Shown piece by piece: positions 1 through 5,418 of a stretch of 5,418 nucleotides of DNA. The notes beneath the pieces are model-generated. The model had not been told where the DNA came from, ran no database searches, and saw only the letters and a program-made list of their open reading frames with translations. This DNA comes from an uncultured Anaerolineae bacterium (GTDB lineage Bacteria > Chloroflexota > Anaerolineae > Anaerolineales > Villigracilaceae), in NCBI GenBank assembly GCA_903854805.1, contig CAINXK010000599.1:1-5418 (forward strand), written 5' to 3'. How positions within the stretch are numbered: the stretch's first letter is position 1; each line of letters opens with the position of its first letter. A program made the position numbers and the translations under genes.

Positions 1-81
1 AATACCGGGATAATTTTCGCGCATGCCGCGAATGGTGCGCTCCATCCACCCCAACACTTCATCTCCGCCCAGCACTATGCA
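1..81 (-). pseudogene. In-frame continuation of the WYL regulator beyond the TAG (C-terminal WCX end, partial)
   Basis: Directly after the TAG at 82-84, in the same frame, 27 codons remain open to the window edge. They read CIVLGGDEVLGWMERT, then IRGMRENYPGI. WYL proteins characteristically end this way: after a segment like LLSYGxxC comes a V-L-x-P/G-x-E-L stretch and a final amphipathic helix with R, M and Y. Joined across the stop, the sequence gives SYGQ-x-CIVLGG with exactly one residue replaced and no shift of frame. This stretch is therefore the severed C-terminus of the upstream gene and not a separate gene. A one-base change such as CAG to TAG would produce it. The true end of the gene lies outside the window. 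Confidence 0.75.
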
Positions 82-1008
82 CTACTGCCCATAAGAAAGT
101 AACGTTCGTCCAGCTTCCCAGTCATCATCACAGCTGCCGGTCACATCAACACTGCCATCCGGCAATGATTTGACCTGCATCTCATCAAAATGCTGGCTGA
201 TAACCCCGCGCGAAAGCGGCGGAAGCAGGCGGTAATGAACCTGGTAACGTGGCGGCCGGGGTGGGTCTGTCATGACACTTGGTGAAACGGAAAGCTGCTC
301 ATCATCCTGAAGATAGCTCAAGCGATAGCGTAAATGTGCCCCTTGCCGATCTTCCCGCCCATCAACATCTCGACGCAGAAAACGGTAGGCGCGCAAATAC
401 CAATGACCCCATTGGTATTGAATACGGTATGGCAGTACCTCGTGAAAGACTTTCTGGCGATCCGTGTAGGAGGGCGAGATATAGTTAAAACCCAGCTTAC
501 GGCGAGTCTTGACTGCCCGCCAGGCTGTTGTCCAAACCCGGTGCGAGATGCCATTCGGGTCAACTGATTGGAGCAGCTCCAAATCAATCGGGATTACCGG
601 GTTTTCCAGGGAACGGCGCGTTTCCATGGGCAATACATTGACCAATTCATCCAGAAAATCCTGAATTTCGGAATGTTCACCCACCTGTCCGCCAAAGGTT
701 TGGATCAGTAGGGCCAGCGCGCGCACGCCCTGTTCTGAAAGCTCAAACTGAAAGAGCGAACCCGGGTTGGTAAGCATATAGATGCCTTTGGATGGCGAAT
801 ATTGGTACTCGACACCCAGGCGTGAACGTAGGTTTTCGCGGTCACGCTTAAACGCTTTTTCACGCGCCAATTTCCCGATTGGATAGGCATCCTGGCCTTC
901 AATATCGAGCACATATTGGACCAACTCTGCCGGGGCCGCCGGGCCTTTCAGCAGCCGCCGCACAATTGCCAAACTCCTTCGGAAAGAACGCCAATCACTA
1001 CCTCGCAT
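82..1008 (-). CDS. HTH/WYL-domain transcriptional regulator, interrupted by an in-frame TAG
   Basis: This is a DNA-binding regulator of the YafY/DeoR-like HTH-WYL family, whose WYL domain usually senses a ligand, often a nucleic acid or nucleotide. Counted from the ATG at 1008, residues about 6-75 form the winged helix-turn-helix, ending in the typical FKRDRENLRSRLG and GIYML segments. Residues about 157-235 are the WYL domain, with the name-giving W203-Y204-L205 in GHWYLRAYRF. Residues 253-308 begin the C-terminal WCX domain (DDDWEAGRTLLSYGQ). The frame opens at an ATG at 1056, but I prefer 1008: the first 16 residues look unlike the family, no Shine-Dalgarno precedes 1056, and a TATAAT box falls between the two. 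The TAG at 82-84 stops the protein at 308 residues inside the WCX domain, yet the same frame goes on with family-like sequence to the window edge. It may be a pseudogene, a read-through gene or a sequence error. The family call is firm; target and ligand are unknown. Confidence 0.88.
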   Translation of the reverse strand: MRGSDWRSFRRSLAIVRRLLKGPAAPAELVQYVLDIEGQDAYPIGKLAREKAFKRDRENLRSRLGVEYQYSPSKGIYMLTNPGSLFQFELSEQGVRALALLIQTFGGQVGEHSEIQDFLDELVNVLPMETRRSLENPVIPIDLELLQSVDPNGISHRVWTTAWRAVKTRRKLGFNYISPSYTDRQKVFHEVLPYRIQYQWGHWYLRAYRFLRRDVDGREDRQGAHLRYRLSYLQDDEQLSVSPSVMTDPPRPPRYQVHYRLLPPLSRGVISQHFDEMQVKSLPDGSVDVTGSCDDDWEAGRTLLSYGQ

Positions 1009-1011
1009 GCG

Positions 1012-1022
1012 TCTATTATAGA
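1012..1022. promoter_or_regulatory. Palindrome over the -10 box, possible operator or symmetrical -10
   Basis: The eleven bases TCTAT-T-ATAGA are a perfect inverted repeat with 5-base arms around one central base, and they contain the whole -10 box of the WYL gene. A repressor bound here would block the promoter, so autoregulation is possible. Because of the symmetry the plus strand also carries a -10-like TATTAT (1014-1019), which could fire divergently. The site is short and AT-rich and may be coincidental. Confidence 0.25.
1015..1020 (-). promoter_or_regulatory. Consensus -10 box, apparently of a leaderless promoter for the WYL regulator
   Basis: Read on the minus strand, 1020-1015 is a perfect TATAAT. 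It is followed by AGACGC and then the ATG at 1008. Transcription normally starts six to seven bases after the -10 box, which puts the start on or next to the A of this ATG, so the mRNA would have no leader and no Shine-Dalgarno sequence. No good -35 is visible: the best, TTCAGT at 1044-1039 with an 18-base spacer, matches three of six consensus positions. The box also sits inside an 11-base palindrome (1012-1022), which could be an operator. Confidence 0.6.
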
Positions 1023-1232
1023 GGCAAACTGGGAAAGGACTGAAAGGTTCATGCATGGAAAAGGTAAATGGCTTTTCGAACGCCTGGTTTCATATTTTCG
1101 CAAACAAGCGGTTCTCAGCGAGTGCGTCGATTCTTCTGGAAGCCGCAAGTACCCAACCTGAAAGAGCATCGGCCCTTGCAATGCCAGTCATGCAAAAATA
1201 TGAAATGCTCAAATTGCTCAGCGCTTTATCAA

Positions 1233-1266
1233 GCCTGCAAGGAAATCCCCGGGTTTCCTCGCAGGC
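1233..1266. repeat. 34-base imperfect palindrome (hairpin)
   Basis: The outer arms are GCCTGC (1233-1238) and GCAGGC (1261-1266), a perfect six-base match. After a two-by-two mismatch (AA and TC), the inner arms GGAAA (1241-1245) and TTTCC (1254-1258) add five pairs, with a possible T-G pair next to a GC-rich loop. On the plus strand it is followed by AGAG and then the T-rich TTTTCTTTATT, which would suit an intrinsic terminator for plus-strand transcripts. On the minus strand it lies between the 181-residue gene and the WYL gene, with no U-run after it. Its role is unknown: a terminator, a processing site or a REP-like element are all possible. Confidence 0.5.
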
Positions 1267-1350
1267 AGAGTTTTCTTTATTATCTTCTAAATGCAGGCAC
1301 TCTCTGCCGTGCAAAACGTCAGGCAAAGCTGCCTGAGCAGGAAGTGCCTG
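1261..1350. repeat. Cluster of CAGGCA / TGCCTG short repeats
   Basis: GCAGGCA occurs at 1261-1267 and 1293-1299 and TCAGGCA at 1319-1325. The complement TGCCTG occurs at 1330-1335 and 1345-1350. Several pairings are possible: 1319-1325 with 1330-1336, 1294-1300 with 1344-1350, and GGCAGAG (1264-1270) with CTCTGCC (1302-1308). The last two cross each other, so together they would form a pseudoknot. The spacings between copies are uneven, so this is not a CRISPR array. Confidence 0.4.
1313..1336 (-). terminator. Possible intrinsic terminator of the 181-residue gene
   Basis: On the minus strand, 28 bases after the TGA, the sequence reads TCAGGCA-GCTT-TGCCTGA, a perfect seven-pair stem with a four-base loop (1336-1319). 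CG and four T (1316-1313) follow. The stem is short, the U-run has only four residues, and two bases separate them, so termination would probably be partial. Confidence 0.4.
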
Positions 1351-1363
1351 GTTTCGAGTTGGC

Positions 1364-1909
1364 TCATGGAGTATGATCCACCAATGGGAACAGGTTACCG
1401 CTATCACTCATTCCGAGCGGGAAGCGGCAGCGCTCAAGCCAATCATCCTGGGCCAGATCTTGAAGGGGTGCTGCAGACAGATGTTCGTCAAAACGCTTTC
1501 GTGCTGATGCAATCACTTGTTCATCCAGATTGGTGCGAACGTTTCGAAAAAACTGCCAGTATTCGGTGGGCAGATGCAGCAGACTGATCAGTGTTTTTTC
1601 CTGCTGCTTGTACACGTCCAGAACTTTGAAATACGAATCGCGCTGCAAGATGCGTAAACCCCAATGGGTGCCATGCTCATGCTCAGAAGCATCGAAGGCA
1701 TGATTGGAAAGAATGGCAAAACGGTGGCTAGTGACCAGACCACCACCGCGACAGCTGGCATCGGTGAAGCCCTTCTCGCGAATGATCATTCCAACCTGAT
1801 ACAAATCGCCCAAACTCCCCAGGTTGGCATCGCGGTAGAGCATTACCAATCCTGGGAATGTCATATTCAAGATCTGTTCAATTTTCTCTGGCGCTATATT
1901 TTCATCCAT
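1364..1909 (-). CDS. Conserved-looking hypothetical protein, 181 residues, function unknown
   Basis: I cannot assign this protein to a named family. It is a soluble protein with no signal peptide or membrane segment, and its even mix of helix-forming and hydrophobic residues suggests a compact single domain. The N-terminal 40 residues look helical (PEKIEQILNMTFPGLVMLY). The core at residues 50-100 is rich in potential functional side chains: SHRF (61-64), NH (69-70) and EHEHGTHWG (76-84), followed by DSYFKVLDVY (91-100). H62, H70, H77, H79 and H82 with E76 and E78 could bind metal, but that is a guess. The second half is amphipathic (LLHLPTEYWQFF, then a DWLERCRFPLGM segment). The ATG at 1909 is supported by AGGA six bases upstream. 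The gene follows addA after 227 bases with no clear terminator between, so co-transcription is possible. It ends with TGA. Confidence 0.75.
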   Translation of the reverse strand: MDENIAPEKIEQILNMTFPGLVMLYRDANLGSLGDLYQVGMIIREKGFTDASCRGGGLVTSHRFAILSNHAFDASEHEHGTHWGLRILQRDSYFKVLDVYKQQEKTLISLLHLPTEYWQFFRNVRTNLDEQVIASARKRFDEHLSAAPLQDLAQDDWLERCRFPLGMSDSGNLFPLVDHTP

Positions 1910-1913
1910 CGGG

Positions 1914-1919
1914 ATTCCT
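1914..1919 (-). promoter_or_regulatory. Ribosome-binding site of the 181-residue gene
   Basis: On the minus strand AGGAAT (1919-1914) precedes the ATG at 1909. AGGA is separated from the ATG by the six bases ATCCCG, which is close to ideal. A second purine-rich stretch, AAAGGAAA, lies a little further upstream. This fixes the start of the gene, and it contrasts with the leaderless start inferred for the WYL regulator. Confidence 0.65.
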
Positions 1920-1965
1920 GAATTTCCTTTTCATATCGCAACTATTGGATGGCAGATTGAGAAGA

Positions 1966-2076
1966 TCACTTATACGCGCGAGACAAGGCTGCGATTTCAT
2001 CTACACTCGGTTTGTTGATCTCTTTATCGCCAAAAAATGGAGTCTTCACGCGGGAGCCAATCGCTTCTGTTAGCAC
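1966..2076 (-). CDS. Possible small ORF, 36 codons, GTG start, unknown function
   Basis: Between addA and the 181-residue gene a frame reads VLTEAIGSRVKTPFF, then GDKEINKPSVDEIAALSRAYK and a TGA stop. The GTG at 2076 is preceded by AGGTG (2086-2082) with a five-base spacer, a believable ribosome-binding site. The frame remains open upstream to the TAG at 2134-2136, next to the addA stop, but without an ATG. The composition is protein-like: charged, with an amphipathic last part, and no membrane segment. It could be a small protein, a leader peptide, a decayed gene end, or chance. I recognise no homologue. It ends 56 bases before the next start codon. Confidence 0.28.
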   Translation of the reverse strand: MLTEAIGSRVKTPFFGDKEINKPSVDEIAALSRAYK

Positions 2077-2136
2077 ACTCGCACCTATTTTTATTGATTG
2101 GATGCATGCGCTGTTCCAGGCAAACCAGCCTATCTA

Positions 2137-5100
2137 TCATACCAGCGCCACCCGGCCCATGTCGTCCAGAAAACACATGCGCGCCTGGGCTTGTGCACCG
2201 AGCAAACTTTCCACAGCGCCTGTGTAGCGCTGCACCTGCCGGGCATATTTACCCACCAGCGCCTGGCGCTGCGTAAGATTGTGGATGGCGTCGGTCTTAA
2301 AGTCCAACAGCTGCCAACCGCTGGCGGTTCGATAAAGCAAATCGATGTAACCAGTTTCGGCCAGCTCAGCAACCATACGCGAGTACGGAATTTCGTGGTG
2401 CCGCTCCAGGGCGCTATCAATCTCTTGCCAGAGCGGGTGCATTTGGAAACGCTCCAACAGTTCCCTGGCGCGCCGGACAGCCTCGCTGCGCTGATCCTGG
2501 CTTGCCAGCCCGGCATTGAGGGCAGCTGCTTCCAGCAGCAGGATCAGGCGGGCATCAGTCGGGAACAACCACAGTTCGATGGCTTTGTGAACCATTTTAC
2601 CAATCACGCTGGGTGGCACGGCGCCGGCGGTGGCACGCCAGACGGGCCGGGCCTGGCGTTCTTCATCTTCGTCCTCAGCCGGCTTGTAAAGTGGACGGTA
2701 GAGCGCGGGTAGATCCAGCTCGGGGGTCAGAGCCGCTGAGCCAGGGGTGAGCATGGCTGGTTGGACGTTTTCTGCCGGCGCGCACCAGGCGCGCACAGGT
2801 TGGCCAGAACTGGTAAACAGCTCCAGCGGGGCACCGTTGCGGGCCAGCAGGCCGGCCAGATCCAGGCCAGCGGCGGCGCACAGCTCGGAGAGCCAGGCCG
2901 AGATGGATGGGTCGCTGCCGCTGCGGGCCGGGGCGGCGTGTCCGCTGATGATCAACTTTTCCTGGGCGCGGGTGACAGCCACGTAGAGCAGGCGGCGGGT
3001 TTCGGCCTGGGATTGGAGCTGATCTTGCTGACTGGCCAGGCGATAAAGCATGGGCGCCGGGTCGAGTTTGAAGGCGAAACCCAGCCCGGGCAGCAGGTAG
3101 GCCAGCTCACTGGCGCCGCGCGGTTCGCGACCAGCATCAGCCAGCACCACCACGGGAAACTCGAGACCCTTGGATTTATGGATCGTCATCAGGCGCACAG
3201 CACCCTGGGCTTCGGCCGGGGCTTCGCCCTCGCGTGCGCCGGCGTCATTCAGGGTGGCAAGGTATTCAAGAAAATCACGGACATTGACCTGCTGGCTGGA
3301 TTGGGCATCACCGAGCAGTTTATCCAGGTTGCGCCACAGGCGGCCGCCACTGCCGGTAGAGTCATCGGCGGCGAGCAGGGCGCGGTAATCGCAGGCATCC
3401 ACCAGGCATTTGAGCAGCTCAGCCACCGGCACGCGGTCTACCATCGGCAGCAGCTCAGAGATGATCCGGGCTGCGCGTTGGGCGTAGGCATTGTCAACTT
3501 CATTTAACATGGACAGATCGCCGCGCAGGGCCGCCCAGTACGGCAGAACTTGCGTACCCTGCAGGCGCAGCTGGTAGAGGGCGGCATCACTGAGCCCAAA
3601 AGCGGGTGAACGCAGCAAACCAGCCATGCACAGGTCATCGGAAGGGTCGGAAAGTGCACGCAGCAGGTTGAGAACATCACGGATCTCGGGGCGGTCGTAG
3701 AAGCCGCGCCCGGCGACAGTCACAAAGGGCAGGCCTGATTCTTCAAAAGCGTCTTCATAAGCCGCAAAGCCGGTGGAAGCACGGAAGAGCAGGGCAACCT
3801 GGTCCCAGGTCTGGATCTGGCGCCCGGCTTTCAGTTCCAGCAGGCGTTCGGCCAGGGCACGCGCCGCGGACTGGCGCGCAGAGGCACTTTCGGCCCCGAC
3901 GCCGAGCACGATCTCAACATGCGGCCCACTGATATGCTCGGGCACAATCTTGCGATAAGCGCTGAGCGGCGAGAAAGGCACATGGTAGGGGCGCGCCGGA
4001 TCAGGCTGGGTGCCCATGACGATGGAGAGCAGGTCAGCGCTGGCCAGCAGCAGGGGTTCGTGGGCGCGATAGGTGATGTCCAGATCGAGCACCAACCCAC
4101 CGGCACGGCGGACCCGCTCCTGCACGGCGCGGAAGACGGTCACATCGGCGCGGCGAAAGCGATAGATGCTCTGGCGGGCATCACCCACCAGGAAAAGCCG
4201 TCCGGGCGGGCCGGAAAGCGCTTCAACAAGCTCACGCTGGCGGGCGTTAGTATCCTGAAATTCATCCACGAGCAGGGCGTCCAGTTCAGACTGCCAGCGG
4301 GCGCGGATGGCGGGATTTTTGAGCAGCTGCAAGGCGCCGTATTCCAAATCATCAAAGTCAAGGGCGTGGCGCAGGTTGAGGGCGGCCTGGTAGCCCTGCA
4401 GCAGCTGGTCAAAGGCGCGGCGCAGGAGCGGCTGGAGCTGCTCGAAAAGGTCTTCAAGCTCGGCGTCAGGAGGACTATCCTTTGAACCGGCGCCGCTGGT
4501 CAGCGGGTTGAGCAAGGCATCGAAAGCGGTTTTGAGGGCGGAGATGGCATCCCTGACCGGGCTGACCCTTTTGCCAATGTTGCCGCGCATCTTTTCTCGC
4601 CGGGCCTGGAAGAGATACCCGGCACAGGTGACGGGTTCAGCACGCGCCAGGGCAGATTCGGCCTCGCACCAGAGAACCAACAGGTCGGTCAACATGGAAG
4701 CCATGTTCTCGCCCTCGTTCTGGGTCAGGCTCTCGCGAGACATGGCGCGCAGATCGGCAAGCGGTTCCGAGATTTCCGGGCTGCGCAAGCTGGACTCAAG
4801 GCTTTGCAGGACCAGGCTGCGGCTGTTAAAGTCTTGCAGAAAAGTCTCGCGTGCTTCCAGGCGACGGTTGAGCAGAAAACCTAGCAAGGCCTGCACGCCG
4901 CTGGCGCGAAAGTGCTGAAAGAGCGGCGCGTAATCAGGCAGTTCGACCAGGGTACTGCTGGTATCGGTGACAACCTGAACACGCAAGGCGGCAGCCAGGC
5001 CTTCATCGAGGACTTCAAAACGCGGGTCGTTGCCAGCCTCGGCGGGATGAGCGCGCAGGATCTCGGCACACAGGCTGTGGATGGTGCCGATGCGGGCAGA

Positions 5101-5418
5101 ATCCATCTGGGAACCAAGTTCGACCCAGCGCTGGCGTTGGTTGGGATCGACAGCGTTTTGGGCCAGCTCCCCAAGGGCAGTGCGGACGCGGGAGCGCATC
5201 TCGCGGGCGGCTTTTTCGGTAAAGGTGATGGCGACCACCCTGCGCGGAGAAAGCCCGCCCGCCAGTAGGCCGGCATAGCGCGCGATGAGAGTGCGGGTTT
5301 TGCCACTGCCTGCGCCAGCGGTCAGAACAATGTCGCGTTGGCGTTCAAGGGCAGCAGCGCGCTGCGGTGGTGTAAGATTGAAGGATGTAACGACGCGGTC
5401 GAGCAGGGGTTCTTTCAC
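2137..5418 (-). CDS. addA: AddA/RecB-type ATP-dependent helicase-nuclease (UvrD-like helicase plus PD-(D/E)XK nuclease)
   Basis: This protein unwinds double-strand DNA ends 3'-5' using ATP and trims the strands, loading the recombination pathway and destroying linear foreign DNA. All superfamily 1A motifs are present: the Q-motif near Q19, Walker A AGAGSGKT (34-41), motif Ia ITFTEKAA (64-71), GTIHSLC (111-117), Walker B VDEFQDT (384-390), motif III VGDARQSIYRFRRAD (411-425), motif IV TYR (449-451), motif V MTIHKSKGLEFP (744-755) and motif VI RRLLYVAVTRAQEK (808-821). An acidic linker (914-920) leads to the nuclease: GKMVHKAIE with H944, GYIDLLY with D1026, LLDFKTD with D1039 and K1041, and QVQRY (1061-1065). 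The nuclease therefore looks active. At 1093 residues it is somewhat shorter than Bacillus AddA (about 1230). The GTG lies exactly at the window edge, so its ribosome-binding site is unseen and the true start could be further upstream. An AddB partner usually lies upstream, here outside the window. The stop is a tandem TGA-TAG. RecB-like or stand-alone UvrD-family naming is the alternative. Confidence 0.92.
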   Translation of the reverse strand: MKEPLLDRVVTSFNLTPPQRAAALERQRDIVLTAGAGSGKTRTLIARYAGLLAGGLSPRRVVAITFTEKAAREMRSRVRTALGELAQNAVDPNQRQRWVELGSQMDSARIGTIHSLCAEILRAHPAEAGNDPRFEVLDEGLAAALRVQVVTDTSSTLVELPDYAPLFQHFRASGVQALLGFLLNRRLEARETFLQDFNSRSLVLQSLESSLRSPEISEPLADLRAMSRESLTQNEGENMASMLTDLLVLWCEAESALARAEPVTCAGYLFQARREKMRGNIGKRVSPVRDAISALKTAFDALLNPLTSGAGSKDSPPDAELEDLFEQLQPLLRRAFDQLLQGYQAALNLRHALDFDDLEYGALQLLKNPAIRARWQSELDALLVDEFQDTNARQRELVEALSGPPGRLFLVGDARQSIYRFRRADVTVFRAVQERVRRAGGLVLDLDITYRAHEPLLLASADLLSIVMGTQPDPARPYHVPFSPLSAYRKIVPEHISGPHVEIVLGVGAESASARQSAARALAERLLELKAGRQIQTWDQVALLFRASTGFAAYEDAFEESGLPFVTVAGRGFYDRPEIRDVLNLLRALSDPSDDLCMAGLLRSPAFGLSDAALYQLRLQGTQVLPYWAALRGDLSMLNEVDNAYAQRAARIISELLPMVDRVPVAELLKCLVDACDYRALLAADDSTGSGGRLWRNLDKLLGDAQSSQQVNVRDFLEYLATLNDAGAREGEAPAEAQGAVRLMTIHKSKGLEFPVVVLADAGREPRGASELAYLLPGLGFAFKLDPAPMLYRLASQQDQLQSQAETRRLLYVAVTRAQEKLIISGHAAPARSGSDPSISAWLSELCAAAGLDLAGLLARNGAPLELFTSSGQPVRAWCAPAENVQPAMLTPGSAALTPELDLPALYRPLYKPAEDEDEERQARPVWRATAGAVPPSVIGKMVHKAIELWLFPTDARLILLLEAAALNAGLASQDQRSEAVRRARELLERFQMHPLWQEIDSALERHHEIPYSRMVAELAETGYIDLLYRTASGWQLLDFKTDAIHNLTQRQALVGKYARQVQRYTGAVESLLGAQAQARMCFLDDMGRVALV
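2209..2616 (-). other. C-terminal PD-(D/E)XK nuclease domain of AddA
   Basis: Residues about 935-1070 of the helicase-nuclease carry the RecB-family nuclease signature in the right order: a histidine in GKMVHKAIE (H944), an aspartate in GYIDLLY (D1026), the D-x-K pair in LLDFKTD (D1039, K1041) and the QxxxY-type QVQRY (1061-1065). These residues bind the metal ions and cut DNA in AddA and RecB. Their presence separates this protein from nuclease-free UvrD, PcrA and Rep helicases. Confidence 0.85.

Larger units (their letters stand above)
1082..1355. repeat. Pair of 10-base direct repeats near the ends of the gap
   Basis: GCCTGGTTTC occurs at 1082-1091 and again at 1346-1355, enclosing most of the gap and its palindromes. 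Such a pair could be a target-site duplication left by a small element. However, the sequences just inside the two copies are not inverted repeats of each other, so chance is at least as likely. Confidence 0.2.
1009..1363. other. Gap between the WYL regulator and the 181-residue gene: no confident gene, structured
   Basis: This 355-base gap contains the WYL promoter at its left end, a 34-base imperfect palindrome (1233-1266), a cluster of CAGGCA/TGCCTG motifs (1261-1350) and a possible terminator (1313-1336). A plus-strand frame of 93 codons (1055-1336) starts 7 bases after AAAGG but resembles nothing I know. A second plus-strand frame (1068-1376, 102 codons) has a cysteine-rich patch, CQSCKNMKCSNC. 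I consider both unproven. I see no tRNA and no insertion-sequence ends. Confidence 0.6.

Noticed and set aside
1009..1056. Longer WYL start at 1056 (16 extra residues)
   Set aside because: There is no Shine-Dalgarno before 1056, the extra residues are unlike the HTH start, and the TATAAT box falls within them.
1261..1350. CRISPR-like short repeats
   Set aside because: The units are only six or seven bases, unevenly spaced and in both orientations, with no uniform spacers and no cas gene in the window.
1068..1376. Plus-strand frame of 102 codons with a cysteine-rich patch (CQSCKNMKCSNC), possible zinc ribbon
   Set aside because: The cysteines are confined to one patch and the flanks look random. 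It overlaps the better-started 93-codon frame and runs into the end of the 181-residue gene.
1969..1976. -10-like TATAAG before the 181-residue gene
   Set aside because: The hexamer is near consensus but has no matching -35 at 16-18 bases and lies inside the possible small ORF. Evidence is insufficient.
2117..2131. Terminator just after addA
   Set aside because: AGGC/GCCT gives only a four-base stem and no T-run follows on the minus strand, so it is too weak to call.
2098..2712. 204-codon open frame on the plus strand
   Set aside because: It is antisense to the nuclease end of AddA, whose motifs are unambiguous. High GC content opens such shadow frames, and the translation shows no known domain.
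2761..3507. 248-codon open frame on the plus strand
   Set aside because: It is antisense to AddA motifs V and VI, is glycine- and glutamine-rich, and has no recognisable domain.
3919..4485. 188-codon open frame on the plus strand
   Set aside because: It is antisense to the Walker B and motif III region of AddA, another GC-driven shadow.

Overview
All three confident genes lie on the minus strand, so in transcription order the window reads from right to left. By eye the DNA is moderately GC-rich: clearly GC-rich in the large right-hand gene, nearer even base composition in the left 2.1 kb. There is no rRNA, tRNA or phylogenetic marker. The gene content and an apparently leaderless promoter would fit a free-living bacterium such as a member of the Chloroflexota (Anaerolineae-like), but that placement is an inference and is weak.

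Right part (2137-5418): a 1093-residue AddA/RecB-type helicase-nuclease with every superfamily 1 helicase motif and an intact C-terminal PD-(D/E)XK nuclease. It begins with a GTG at the very edge of the window. Its expected partner, an AddB-like subunit, would lie just outside on that side. Together such proteins resect double-strand DNA ends for homologous recombination and degrade unprotected linear DNA.

Middle (1364-2136): a 227-base gap holding a possible 36-codon ORF with a ribosome-binding site, then a 181-residue soluble protein of unknown function with a histidine-rich conserved-looking core and a clear Shine-Dalgarno sequence. It ends close to a modest hairpin plus U-run that may be its terminator.

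Gap 1009-1363: no confident gene. It holds a 34-base imperfect palindrome, repeated CAGGCA/TGCCTG motifs with several competing pairings, and the promoter of the next gene.

Left part (1-1008): a helix-turn-helix/WYL-domain transcriptional regulator. A consensus TATAAT lies six bases before its most likely ATG, which predicts a leaderless mRNA. Its reading frame is cut by a single in-frame TAG (82-84). Beyond that stop the same frame continues with the expected C-terminal end of a WYL protein, out to the window edge. It is therefore a nonsense-mutated gene, a read-through gene, or a sequence error.

The three genes do not form an obvious pathway. DNA-end processing (AddA) beside a WYL regulator and an unknown protein is compatible with a genome-defence or DNA-damage setting, but nothing in the sequence proves a link. 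I see no convincing new multi-gene system. The points most worth a second look are the interrupted WYL gene, the leaderless promoter, the structured gap and the unknown 181-residue protein.
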